Below are positions 54,101 through 64,000 of a stretch of 64,000 nt of DNA, piece by piece. The notes under the pieces are model-generated. The model saw nothing but the letters and a program-made list of their open reading frames with translations. It did not search any database and had not been told where the DNA came from. Positions within the stretch are counted from its first letter, which is position 1. Each line of letters begins with the position of its first letter. Both the position numbers and the translations under genes were made by a program. The DNA is taken from positions 682,001 through 746,000 of the forward strand of contig OU744736.1 of assembly GCA_916613615.1 (NCBI GenBank). Direction: 5' to 3'. The stretch is from Steromphala cineraria (Eukaryota > Mollusca > Gastropoda > Trochida > Trochidae).

Positions 54101-57100
54101 TATTTATAGTGTCTTCAACAAGATTCCAACCCATACCTGTGTGGCTATCACTCTAATCACTACAGGTAGTCAGTTGTACAACCGCCATCTATGGTAAAAC
54201 TGAGAAGCTTTTTAAAATGAGATTTCAAAACTAACTGCAGTAATTCTGCAGGTTGATCAAAACTTATTTGATATAAGTAACGATACCTGGTAAGTAAGAC
54301 GGTGCAATATTACTGGTGTATCCATCTCTAAACATATTACACCAATTAATTCAATATGAAACACACACGTGCAGTTATAACCAAACCTGCTAATAATAGG
54401 GTTTGTACTCTTATTACAACAATTTGCTATAACTCATTCACTCTTTAATATATACTTTTTTATCAAGCTGAAGTTGTTGTATCGATGCATTTTGAAGTAT
54501 AGTGAAAGTTGTAGAAGTTGAAATCTTCCTAGGATTCCTTAAAGGTTTATCAAGCTAAGCCAGAGTAGGGTAGAATGGTGACAGAAACTTAGAGAAATGC
54601 TGCAAGACTTGACTACATGGTCCATATCGGTCATGGTAACCTGGAATTAGTCATGGATATTCAAAATTATGACTCCAGGCCTTGAAATGTTTTTAGAATT
54701 GGCATACATTGTGAGGTCATAGAAAAGTCCTTGATTTGTATTTCTTGTGAATATCCAGTCATTGACCTTGATCTTTGTTAATTGTCTGAATTGTTTTATG
54801 AATGTTATGGCATTCAAATACAATGTTACACACTCAAACCCTTTTTGGTTTGTTAAGGATAATCTTTAAAAAACCCATAGAAAAGTCATGGAATTAGAGT
54901 TGCCTTCAAGTGTATGAACCCTGTAGATATGTCAGTGATGCTGACTGGTACAATATATCAGCAAGCATTTCATCATTAATCATTGTAGTTCCTAGGTGAC
55001 CAGCTCTTGAGGGTAAACTTGGCCTCGTCTAAACAGATTTGACCCTTTGCAATGATAAGGGAATCTTACTTACTGATTTTAGGGGAAAAAAGTCAAAAAG
55101 TTTAAGGAAATTTCTCCAGGACTGCCTATTGACAACACTGATTAATCAGAATAGTATGAAAATCATCAGTCAGAGTTTGAACTGTACACACTGTTATGTA
55201 GAAGAATGCAAATGAAATCAAGATTGGAATTGCTTTCTCATGTGGTGCTTATCGAAGAAGGGATGAAGTCATGAAGAAGAACATTTCTTTACTGCAAAAT
55301 GCAAATATGTATCTAATTTTGAAAACTTGAAAATGACTGATTTATTTTCAGAATTGTGGGCGAGGATGATGGGGGCGTTATGTTCACTCCGGAGGAGTAC
55401 GAGGAGTACAAGAAGAAAGTCGTTCCTATGGTAACAAGAAATCAGCAACATCTGCCTTTAGCCTTTGTTGATAAACTATCACAATAGTACCCTGCAATAG
55501 ACTATCATTATTGCAACAGTCCCTTGGGGGTCAATAGTCAGCCCTAATTGATACATACTTTTGAAATCAACAATTTAACAAATTTTCTTGCTTATATATA
55601 TACTCATATTTATTACTGGCCCATGTAAAATACTGATAAGTGATATTTTGGGGGCAATTATCACTTAGTGTATTGCTTTTGTAATGTAAGATCACAATAA
55701 TTATCCATAAGGCTTCCACGGATACTCGAGTACTTGAGCCCAAGGACAAGAAAATTGTTAATTATTTAAGTTATATAAGTCTGTTTGTCTGTATTTTGTG
55801 AAGAAAGATGATCAACATTACCATTTCAAGTCATTGATGTCAAATTTATTCATTTAAAAGTCGAATTATATCTTAAAATATCTAGGCCATACAAAAATTC
55901 AAGGTTTTTTAGGTAAGGCAAAGACCAATCAGCTATAAAACCCGAAAATCCTTAGATAAGAATAAAATGTCGGGTACTCGGGTCCGAGTCGAGTCTGACC
56001 CCTCCAATTTTTGAGACCCGTGGAAGCCCTTATTAGCCATAGCAATTCTATCAAGATCAGGGAAAAGCGATCTTTAAAATCAATAGAAAATATTCATGGA
56101 AATTACATAATTATTTATGATTAATCTTTGTTTTCATTTTCTCCAGCGTATGAAGAACCGTTTGTTTACTAGTTGGACGGGGCCGACAGGTATGGACTGT
56201 AAACAAGTTGGACCAGAAACTCCTTGCTTCTGCAAACACAGGTAAGTAAAAACAATTAAATCAACTGATTTTGTGATATAACTAAAATAACTCTTGATGT
56301 TAAAGGGGCAGTAGCACGTTTTTTTTAAAAAACTTATTTTTCATTTTTTCACTGATAATTGTACGTTAATGCTAAATGTATTATTTTGATAGTGTCTAAA
56401 ATCTCATTACACAAACCAATTATCCACAGAACAAATTATAAAGATTCACATAAAGTCCATTAGCAGCCATTTTTGTGTTAACACCTTTAATTTATTTTGT
56501 GTAAGAAAATGGCTGAACTTTACATTGTATATTTGATTTCTTACTGCTTGATTTAGTTTAAATAGTCTTTCATTGGAACCATATGTTTTCCTTTTCCTTA
56601 GGTCACATTATATTCTCCCTTAAAACATGCTCTACCCCTTTAAAAGCTTATAGATTTAGGTCTGATCAACTCCTATGTTGTAGAAACAAGACATTAGAAA
56701 ATGATACAAATGAATATTATTATTGATTATTATGGCAGGTAAAGTTCACCGTTTGAAATTTTTATCAGATCATCAGCCACAAATATATCTTGAAACTTTC
56801 TTGGAATCACCCTCAAACCAGAGTTTTGAAATATAGATTCTTTTTTTTGTGAGAGACTTTCACTTTCAAGTAATGACAAAGGTTATAAAATATGTTTAAA
56901 GATTGATTGAAGCTGTCATAAAATCTTCATTGTGAGGCTATTATTTTTTCAGTCAATAGTGTGTAGAGCATATTCATCTAAATGACCTGAAGCCAAAAAC
57001 AACATTTGTTTTTTATCATGACTCATTAGAAATTAGTTCAATAATGAATAATTAAATTTCAAGAAGTTCAATATCTAATCAAAACATTTAGAAATCAACA

Positions 57101-60100
57101 TATCAGTAACTCATATTTCCTTAAAAGCTTAATAATTAAAAGAAAATTGAATGACAGCACAAATTAAAATTTCATGAAAACCAAGTCGATTTAAGATAGT
57201 TTTTCAAGAAAAATTGCGTGAAAAATTTATCTTTTTTATCATTAGTTCACTCGGCAAAGATGAAAAATAAGTTCTATTTAACACCCTCAAGCATTAAAAT
57301 TTCTTCCTGTTCATAAATCATCCATTTTTTTCTTTCAAAAATCTTAAGATATAAAAATTTTGACATATTAGGAATAAATTTTCAGGATTTTATGAGACGG
57401 AACAGACATTAAGTCTGGAAGCAGTTTTTTATTGACTTAACCAAATGTCTGTTAAAATTTATTTAAGATGAGACTCATGTTCTTGGAGTGTGAATCACTT
57501 GTGATTGACAGGTTGGTGAGCATCTCAGGTTTAACAATATCTTTGTCTTGAAAAATTTCAAAGTGACATTCAAATTTATGGCTTATAAAATGAGGGAACA
57601 GCTATCCTTTGTAAGAATTCAAATATTTTCCCAGGCTTAACAAAAAATAACCACCATTTCAGTAGTTGAACAAACATCATTTTTCATTGCTTAGACAAAA
57701 TATTTTGGTCATCTACCATAATTTTAGTTGGCTCAATGTGTGCAAATTAAAACCAAGCTTTGTTTCTGCAGTAAAACTTTTTATGGATTTAATTTTAGAA
57801 AAAAAGCCTATCATTTGCCTCATTTCCTCCAAGTATGTCAATCAGAATACGGTTGCACTTACTGACTCCACAGCTAAAGTGTTATGACTTGACTCCATAA
57901 AAGACTTACTTCATCAACCTCTAAGCATCAAAACAAGCATCAACAAATATAACTGTATATATAGAATACTAAACTCCGTCCAGTTCAATAAGATTTTTAT
58001 GAAACCAGTGGATGGTATTGATATTTAACGAGCGAAAGCAGAACCCTGTCATCTGTATCCTTGATTCACCTGGTTGCAGAACCCTGTCATCTATATCCTT
58101 GATTCACCTGGTTGCAGAACCCTGTCATCTATATCCTTGATTCACCTGGTTGCAGAACCCTATCATCTGTATCCTTGATTCACCTGGTTGCAGAACCCTA
58201 TCATCTATATATCCTTGATTCACCTGGTTGCAGAACCCTATCATCTGTATCCTTGATTCACCTGGTTGCAGAACCCTATCATCTATATCCTTGATTCACC
58301 TGGTTGCAGAACCCTGTCATCTATATCCTTGATTCACCTGGTTGCAGAACCCTGTCATCTATATCCTTGATTCACCTGGTTACAGAACCCTGTCATCTAT
58401 ATCCTTGATTCACCTGGTTGCAGAACCCTATCATCTATATTCTTGATTCACCCTGTTGAAGATCATCATTAAGTCATCTTTTTTATCCAGGTACAAGCAG
58501 CATGAAACAGACTTCGAGGTGATCCCCACAGAGCGACCGATAAAGCTCCGATGTCGAGCTAAAGGGTGCAGGTGCGCCACCTATCACTACGTGCCCATGA
58601 ATGGGGGACAACCCATCCGGTGCAGCTGTAAGCATCCTTCTGATGAACATTCTGAGAAGGCTCCCTTTGTCTGCAAAAAAGGTTTGTTTGAAGTAATCCT
58701 AGATGTTTTTATCTTTTCAGGAATAAGCTAATGGCAATAATGACAATAGTCACACTAATCATAGGGATCAATGGGAACACGTTTTGAAGTTTGTTAGTGA
58801 TGTAACTCATATCCTGATGTCCTATTTGAACTTCGTTTTTCATTATGTTCTGTGTCATATTTTCTCTCTCTTCACATCAGTAATAATTCAAATATTGATT
58901 GTAACCCCTTAACCCTTAAGCTGGCTGTACTAAGTGTACTGGCTTCACGTCTCCCTTCACCTGTGGATGTGGCTCCCCGGTCCACCAACACCAGATGATT
59001 GTAGAGACAGCCGACGAAAGAGAGGAGCGAGGTCACCCCGTTGGACAGGCCACACCCTACGCAGCCATGGGGGGTATCACCGGCTTTTCCTCATTGGCCG
59101 AGGGATACATGAGGCTTGACCAGAGTGGTGCAGGTTTGTTCCACTTATATTTCTGTGTGTGGGGTATCCAGGATATTTGAAATATAGAGGGGGCGGTGAA
59201 GTTGAGGGTGTGGGTTCAACCAGCCAGACAGGCTAAGCCCTACAAAAACATGATAGGTATTTTGACGAGGGATACATGAGGCTTGACCAGAGTGGTGCAG
59301 GTTTGTTCCACTTATATTTCTGTTAGTGGGGTATCCAGGATATTTGAAATATAGGGGGAGGGGGTGAAGTTGAGGGTGTGGGTTCAACCAGCCAGACAGG
59401 CTAAGCCCTACAAAAACATGATAGGTATTTTGACGAGGGATACATGAGGCTTGACCAGAGTGGTGCAGGTTTGTTCCACTTATATTTCTGTTAGTGGGGT
59501 ATCCAGGATATTTGAAATATAGGGGGAGGGGGTGATGTTGAGGGTGTGGGTTCAACCAGCCAGACAGGCTAAGCCCTACAAAAACATGATAGGTATTTTG
59601 ACGAGGAGTACATGAGGCTCAACCAGAGTGGTGCAGGTTTCTTGTTATATATACTTCTCACAAAAAAATAAGCAACAAGAATATCTTTCAGTCTGGTATT
59701 TTTATAATTCTAAATAGTCTGATATCAAGACATAATGAAGGCAGGAAAATGTTTTGGAATACATAACCTTATATCAGATTCATGTTGATTTTGTCCCAAA
59801 CAGTGATCTTCATAATATTCAAGTTAAAAATGCTTTCTTGCAATTTCTGATCCTTAGGCCTTAAAATAATTGCACCAGAAAGATAAGAAAGCAAATTTTT
59901 TAGCCAAGGATCCTTTCACTAACTTAGATTGAACTTGTTTCATAATCCCTGATTTTTAAAAATGAAATATGTTTAAATAATTGGTAGCACCTTGCAATGT
60001 TCCTTTTTATGTGCAGGTGCCCCAGACAAGGAGTTCCTAGAGCAGGAGATTACCTCCCTTGACAACCCCTTCCTCCGAGCCAATGTTCACTCCATCAAGG

Positions 60101-61306
60101 GCCACCAGATGGCAAAGAAGACCTCAGGTATGTTGGATATATTCGTGCCAGTGACATATTTGCTCTCACTAATAATTAGGCATTCATGTTGTAAACATAG
60201 TATGTCATAATGCAGTGAATTATATGGATGACAACTTCTTTGTTCATTGTATGCAATGTTTCGACACAGATGCTTGTGTGTCGTTCTCAAGCAGAGAACC
60301 GTTGCATACAATGAACAAAGAAGTTGTCATCCATATAACCTTCTGCATTATTGTCAAACCAACTTCTAAAACGCCTCTCAAAGAAGTTAGTATGTCATAG
60401 ACACTCTTAAAATATCTACAATACTTAAACCAAACTTGTTACTGCCCCTTTAACAACTTCTAATACATGTGTCCGCCACTTTGCCAGGGATCACGGGCCC
60501 AGATGACAACGTGTTTGATGACATCACAGAGCGAGTGTCGGCCATGAGACGACCCGGGGAGGAGGACATGGATTACTTTGAGCGGCGCTATCAGGAAAGG
60601 GTTGGTGCAGTTGATTTTGTTTTTGAAGATGAGATTGATTGAATATAATTACAAATTTTCTTAAGTTTTTTCAAAAGGATTTTGAAAGTGAGTGAAATTT
60701 GACTTCTTAAGTATTGTTTGAAATTGAGTTAACCAAGATTTACATAAAGTATTGGATCTACCATTGCGAGAGTTGGTACAGTAGATATCTTTTTGTTTTA
60801 TTTAAATCAAAAATGAAAAAAAACCATTCAAATATTTTCATAATTTCTAAGTAAATGACTAAAATATTGTCAAGTCTCTCAAAGTTGTTTAAGGAATGAA
60901 AGTAAACTTATTCTGAGAAAGATAAAAATTAAAGATAAAGGGTTTAGAAACTATAATGACTGTCTGTAACTTTATGTTCCATGGGATGATTATTAGAAAG
61001 ATAACATGAATTGTCTGTTTATCAATCTTTATTTGCATTAAGAATTACCAAAGACAAGTCAAGAAAGGTTAGAGACAATTCAAGAAGTAAAGTAGAGGTC
61101 TCTGATAAGAAGGGATCTTTTCATACCCATAGTCAATTTCATTTCAGTTGAAAGCTGAAAAAGCTTCCAAAACAAAAGCTTTGGGTGATACCAGGAAGAC
61201 AGGACAGAGAAAAGCTATTGCAGCGAAACCAACCACGTCAGGTAAAGCAACACCCGGAGCCCGGACCGCAACCCTAAGTGGTCGGAGTGGAACCCCAGGT
61301 AAATAG
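45063..61306 (+). CDS. FAM221A: FAM221A, eight exons, 345 aa
   Basis: Spliced coding length is 1,038 bp (77, 79, 95, 191, 213, 111, 113 and 159 bp) with consistent phases and GT-AG introns. Conserved family blocks: YLEYRRIVGEDDGG, FTPEEYEEYKKKV, PTGMDCKQVGPET, RYKQHETDFE, YVPMNGGQPIRCSCKH, PYAAMGGITGFSSLAEGYMR and DMDYFERRYQER. FAM221 proteins are conserved but poorly characterised. The central Cys/His-rich region (CRAKGCRC, CSCKH, CTKCTGF, CGCGS) suggests metal binding, which is inference. Human FAM221A is close to 300 aa; the extra length here is mostly in a basic, Ser/Thr-rich C-terminal tail. The start was chosen because MADRQYHLKF leads straight into the conserved N-terminus. Confidence 0.95.
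45364..45680. mobile_element. MITE with GCGACCAGTGAC ends (intron 1)
   Basis: TACTGTAATGCGACCAGTGA at the left pairs imperfectly with TCACTGGTCGCGTGCCAGTA at the right. ~317 bp. Confidence 0.6.
45681..48150. other. FAM221A: FAM221A intron 1, proximal part
   Basis: No coding sequence recognised. Weak repeats include two GGGCGACCCCCTT segments (about 45,820 and 47,125), an element-like stretch with GGGTTTTAC ends (46,407-46,745) and AGGAGTCCTT repeats inside it. None is firm. Confidence 0.4.
48203..48271. promoter_or_regulatory. Cluster of four perfect CRE palindromes
   Basis: TGACGTCA starts at 48,203, 48,223, 48,244 and 48,264, i.e. spacings 20, 21 and 20. TGACGTCA is the full cAMP-response element bound by CREB/ATF dimers. 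Located in intron 1 of FAM221A, 270 bp from a TIR element. Confidence 0.6.
48365..48494. repeat. Long hairpin, ~56-bp arms
   Basis: ATACCATGTTTATCTCATCT with CGTGAGGTAG on the left is mirrored by CTACCTCACG with AGATGAGATAAACATGGTAT on the right; loop 16 bases. Confidence 0.85.
48500..52186. mobile_element. 3.7-kb element with ~100-bp TIRs
   Basis: Left end ACTTGCGGAATTTAGAGTTA and inner CTCTCGACTCGTTGACGTTA recur inverted at 52,087-52,186. No transposase frame is visible inside; the longest frames are under 90 codons. An internal ~100-bp direct duplication sits at 50,281-50,470 (TTTCTATAGGCCCCTCTTA, AGAAGACCTAAAGCGTAGAT). Superfamily unknown; no clear target duplication. Confidence 0.7.
52566..52752. 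mobile_element. MITE with ~38-bp imperfect TIRs
   Basis: GATATTGAGTCTAGCAAGAT with ATAGTAGC at the left, inverted as GCTACTACATCTCGCTAGAC and TCAATATC at the right. 187 bp. Confidence 0.75.
52813..55351. other. FAM221A: FAM221A intron 1, distal part
   Basis: AT-rich, with no exon, RNA gene or clear mobile element recognised on either strand. Confidence 0.5.
55352..55430 (+). CDS. FAM221A: FAM221A exon 2
   Basis: Acceptor ttttcag. Encodes IVGEDDGGVMFTPEEYEEYK and ends PM in phase 0 at gtaaca. It follows a 10.2-kb intron. Confidence 0.95.
55709..56032. mobile_element. MITE with GGGCTTCCACGG ends (intron 2)
   Basis: AAGGCTTCCACGGATACTCG at the left and CCCGTGGAAGCCCTTA at the right are inverted. 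~324 bp; inner parts carry CTCGAGTACTTGAG and GGTCCGAGTCGAGTC. Confidence 0.65.
56147..56241 (+). CDS. FAM221A: FAM221A exon 3
   Basis: Acceptor ctccag, donor gtaagt. Encodes RMKNRLFTSWTGPTGMDC and CFCKH, phase 0 in and 2 out. Confidence 0.95.
56300..56643. mobile_element. TTAA-flanked MITE (intron 3)
   Basis: TTAAAGGGGCAGTAGCACG and GCTCTACCCCTTTAA form the ends. The first 11 bases equal those of the element nested in the giant foldback. 344 bp, no coding capacity. Nothing is recognised in 56,650-58,030. Confidence 0.65.
58036..58458. repeat. Minisatellite, 38-bp unit, ~11 copies
   Basis: TCCTTGATTCACCTGGTTGC followed by AGAACCCT[GA]TCATCT repeats head to tail and stops ~30 bases before exon 4. 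One copy has a 2-base insertion. Its reading frames are artefacts. Confidence 0.95.
58491..58681 (+). CDS. FAM221A: FAM221A exon 4 (Cys-rich core)
   Basis: Acceptor tttatccag, donor gtttgt. Contains YKQHETDFEVIP, CRAKGCRCATYHYV and QPIRCSCKH. Phase 2 in, 1 out. The acceptor lies only ~30 bases after a minisatellite. Confidence 0.95.
58921..59133 (+). CDS. FAM221A: FAM221A exon 5
   Basis: Acceptor cccttaag, donor gtttgt. Contains GCTKCTGFTSPFTCGCGSP and PYAAMGGITGFSSLAEGYMR. Its last ~30 bp and donor are repeated three times in the following intron. Confidence 0.95.
59102..59640. repeat. ~167-bp tandem repeat including exon 5 3' end and donor
   Basis: GGATACATGAGGCTTGACCA and GAGTGGTGCAGGTTTGTTCC recur from about 59,102, 59,269, 59,437 and (variant) 59,604. 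The intronic part of each copy has TATCCAGGATATTTGAAATA. The open minus-strand frame of 136 codons across it is a by-product. Confidence 0.9.
60017..60127 (+). CDS. FAM221A: FAM221A exon 6
   Basis: Acceptor tatgtgcag, donor gtatgt, phases 1/1. Encodes APDKEFLEQEITSLDNPF and onward. Confidence 0.9.
60208..60350. repeat. Long hairpin in FAM221A intron 6
   Basis: TATATGGATGACAACTTCTT and GTTCATTGTATGCAA pair with TTGCATACAATGAAC and AAGAAGTTGTCATCCATATA; ~48-bp arms, ~45-base loop. Confidence 0.85.
60488..60600 (+). CDS. FAM221A: FAM221A exon 7
   Basis: Acceptor ttgccag, donor gttggt. Contains GITGPDDNVFDDITERV and DMDYFERRYQER, the conserved C-terminal block. Phase 1 in, 0 out. Confidence 0.95.
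61148..61306 (+). CDS. FAM221A: FAM221A exon 8 (basic C-terminal tail, stop)
   Basis: Acceptor catttcag; opens LKAEKASKTKALGDTRKTGQ and ends SGRSGTPGK-stop. The end reads CCCCAGGTAAATAG, so a donor-like GTAAAT overlaps the final codons and an alternative extra exon cannot be excluded. Confidence 0.85.
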   Translation: MKAEKASKTKALGDTRKTGQRKAIAAKPTTSGKATPGARTATLSGRSGTPGK

Positions 61307-61440
61307 GCGAGAGCGGGCGAACATAGTATGACTGGACTATCACCCAAGTGCTGTTTGCCAAGCCAGTTTTATGTGTGTGATTGTCAATACTGCTTTTATT
61401 TGTATATCTCTAATACACCTGCCTTGTTTAAAGATATAAG

Positions 61441-61603
61441 TACAGTAGAACACGGATATATAGCGAACTAGGATACAGTGAAAAAAAATTCAAGTCCCAT
61501 CCCTATATAATATCATTTGAATTATATGGGTATAGTGAACATGGGATATAGCGAACTAAATTCTTTGGTCCCTTGGAGTTTGTTATATCCGTGTTCTACT
61601 GTA
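61441..61603. mobile_element. MITE with TACAGTAGAACACGGATATA ends
   Basis: The left end is inverted at the right as TATATCCGTGTTCTACTGTA (one position differs). TA edges suggest a Tc1/mariner-type target. A degenerate relative is at 20,668-20,853. It lies 134 bp past the FAM221A stop. Confidence 0.8.
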
Positions 61604-63846
61604 TGTAGGTTACATATACCAGTGTATGTTTATTCAGAAATGAAAGTATAATGTTAGTACCAGAATATATATATATATACATACTGATACAATCTATTCA
61701 AATGTCTATGAACTTTGCTTTTGTTAGTACGAGTATATCTGTATATGACTGCTTTGCGTAGAGATGAAAGTCTTTTAATACAAGATCATGTATGCACTTA
61801 AGTTGATCTCTTCAATGGCTATCAGTTTTACTTTTCCTTGTTTACAAGTATATGGTCAGTATACCTGTCTACATATTGTCTCAAACTATTCACTTGGTTA
61901 TAAATTCTGCTTTTGTTTGTTCAAGGATAAAAGTATAAAGTAAAAATACATACATGTACTCTATCTTTTTACTAAGTTATCTATCAACTTCTATTTGTTT
62001 GTGAATACAGTCTCTGCTCAATGGTGTGCGTAGTATATTCTCTTCTAGTCATGTGTTTCTATAACAAAGAATTATCTTAAATTTCATATTGAATATGTGT
62101 GCAATTACATTATGTAACTTGATTCCTAAAATTTATCCTCATCATTACAAAAACATTCAAAAACATAATTGCGAAATATCAAAGTGGTTGAAGTGAATTT
62201 ATTGATCATAAACATTGATTCATCATTTAATAGACAGCCATCAGGACATTTAGAGGCTTGCATAATTCTTTTCCAAAGAAATGTAAAAAAACAACGTCTG
62301 AATAGTGTAAGCAGCTGATAGTTATCATTTCAACCAATCTATTTGTTATGTCATTGGTAATCTCTATGACGTAGGTAACAAACAAAAATAGTTTAAACTC
62401 AACAACTTGAATCATGAGCTGCCAGTTTATTTGCATTTCTTCATACATATCAGCATTTCTTTGTTAAAGGTCACTTGCTGAGCCATTTCAACCCTCAGAA
62501 ATATCCGACTCTAAAGCGGTGTATGGAATACTACCTGCAGCCTGCTAATTGCTGGCTACTTTCAGATTTGGCTTGTTGGAGAATAGCACAACTGTTGGCT
62601 TGTGTTATGATGTTCATAATTAACCCTACAGCAAGCACCTTATTTTCTGCAACTCATTCCTTTTAAAAATGTGCAAATATTATCAACCTGCATCATCAGT
62701 ATATTTGTATCCTCAGAGCTCCCTCTGTACCCTGGTATAAATCCTACTATCTGGTATCACAGAGTACACAACAAGCCAATTAGATGACTAGTTAACAGTA
62801 AAATCAGCACCATTGGGATGACGAGTCAGTTAAGCTCATGCTTAACATTTCATTGGCTGGGAACAATTACAATATTACCTGAACAAAGCCATGTTTCAGA
62901 AAAATAATTTCATGTTTCTCAGGCTAATTTTTGTCAAAAGTGCTGAGGGCGTTAGGACCTTATTTTTACATTTTAATGTAACCAATATTGATGAGGTAGG
63001 AAATATAGAATATCAACCAAGTGTCTTCTGATATCAAATAAATCAACACAAGTTGATAAAAGTAACAAATATAGATCACAATGGTCTATAAAGTAAAAAA
63101 AAAAATTTAATAGTCTCCAATACATACTTTCCCATGTACATAGTTGGTTTTACATAAGGGTGATTTTTTGGTTGACAATTGGATTTGGATGAGCACTAGC
63201 GATGCACAAAATTGAAAAGTATCTTTTTAAAAGGTTTTTCCCGCATATATAAAAATCATGCGTCTATGCCCTTGAAATTTTATTTTTTTTATCGCCTGAT
63301 GAATATTGAATAAGCTGCCATTAGCAATTTCAGGCTTTCGGCATCACGGATATCAGGGAAATAAAGAAGGAGCTTTGAAGATCAAAATGCGCCGATGAAG
63401 CACTCTGATAATACCTACGCTAATGTCTGTGTTTTTCTTAAATGTACAACCAAGAAAAAGGAAAAAGCATGCTTTTTTGACAAATTTGACTGTGATATTA
63501 ATAATAGCAGTGCCTTTGAACTCTGTTATTGCGTACATTGTTATTTTCCCGGGTTTCTTTAAAAAATATTTTTATGAGAAATGAATATTTATGTTTGTTG
63601 TATTCTAATTTATTGTTACTGCTGAATCTCAAATTGTTAATTGTATAAGTGTTTTTCAATTGTCTCAGTGTTTTTCGTTGGTCTCAGTACAAATGATTTA
63701 CTTAAAATTTTGATTTAATATTTTACACTGTTGAATATTTTAGAGATCATTCTGTGATATTTTGATCAAACATCAAATACCGTCCATAAGAGAAATTTAT
63801 TTACTCAATAAACCACATGATGCTTGATTTGTTGTTGTGTTTATTT
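61604..63846. other. 3' flank of FAM221A, no gene recognised
   Basis: AT-rich. Small frames (for example 62,475-62,666) have no recognisable features. An AATAAA lies near 63,807, but it is too far to assign to FAM221A. Confidence 0.5.
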
Positions 63847-63989
63847 AAGAATTGAATGTCAGTTTGTGTGTTTGCAATGGAAATGAACGATGTAAAAGCT
63901 ACATTCAAACTTGAAACATGAAAGTTTGAATGTAGCTTTTACATCGTTCATTTTCCAGTGCAAACACACAAACTGACATTCAATTCTTA
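63847..63989. repeat. Long near-perfect hairpin, ~66-bp arms, ~10-base loop
   Basis: AAGAATTGAATGTCAGTTTG, GAACGATGTAAAAGCTACAT and TTCAAACTT on the left pair with their inverse on the right; one mismatch and one indel. Confidence 0.9.
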
Positions 63990-64000
63990 TTATTTCGCAC

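Noticed and set aside
59145..59555. 136-codon minus-strand frame
   Set aside because: It spans the tandem copies of the FAM221A exon 5/intron 5 unit; the repeat explains its openness.
62475..62666. Small gene downstream of FAM221A
   Set aside because: 63-codon frame in AT-rich sequence with no splice context or recognisable domain.

Overview
The window is AT-rich, intron-bearing animal DNA. It has GT-AG splice sites, a clear FAM221A orthologue, an uPAR/Ly6 (three-finger) gene and a dense load of Tc1, LINE, Helentron-like, MITE and foldback elements. I infer a marine lophotrochozoan, most likely a mollusc and perhaps a bivalve. The tandem-core-repeat, ACGG-tract and hairpin elements resemble the 'pearl'/Helentron-type elements known from bivalves. 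The species cannot be fixed from the sequence alone.

Region 1 (1-23.1 kb, minus strand). Seventeen exon-like segments form one phase-consistent gene model. A signal-peptide-like exon near 23.1 kb is followed by four copies of a module A-B-C-D. Exons A, B and C together make one Cys-rich three-finger (Ly6/uPAR, LU) domain; exon D is a short Ser/Thr/Pro linker. Every A begins and every D ends in phase 1, so the modules are symmetric and can be joined or duplicated without frameshift. The model has 1,300 coding bases with no stop and runs off the left edge. Its introns hold two degenerate non-LTR retrotransposons, a Tc1 element with TIRs, a GCGAAA-rich foldback, two Helentron-like elements and several hairpin MITEs.

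Region 2 (23.2-27.5 kb) is AT-rich spacer with a second dead Tc1 element and a 36-bp perfect palindrome.

Region 3 (27,474-44,983) is the most striking object: one 17.5-kb foldback-like element. It has 95-bp terminal inverted repeats (3 mismatches) flanked by an exact 10-bp target duplication, AAACAACTTG. Inside are about 53 direct copies of a 215-bp unit on the left, a 2-kb loop, and about 9 copies in inverted orientation on the right. A 1.87-kb TTAA-flanked element is nested in the right arm. I see no transposase.

Region 4 (45.0-61.3 kb, plus strand) is a complete eight-exon FAM221A gene coding for 345 aa. Its start codon lies only about 80 bp beyond the foldback element, so the element sits in the 5' flank or 5' UTR. 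Intron 1 carries a 3.7-kb TIR element and four perfect CRE palindromes at about 20-bp spacing. The remaining 61.3-64 kb is non-coding apart from a MITE and a long hairpin at the window end.

A recurring theme is local tandem duplication of exon 3' ends together with their splice donors, seen in the LU gene at exons A1, B1 and C3 and in FAM221A exon 5.
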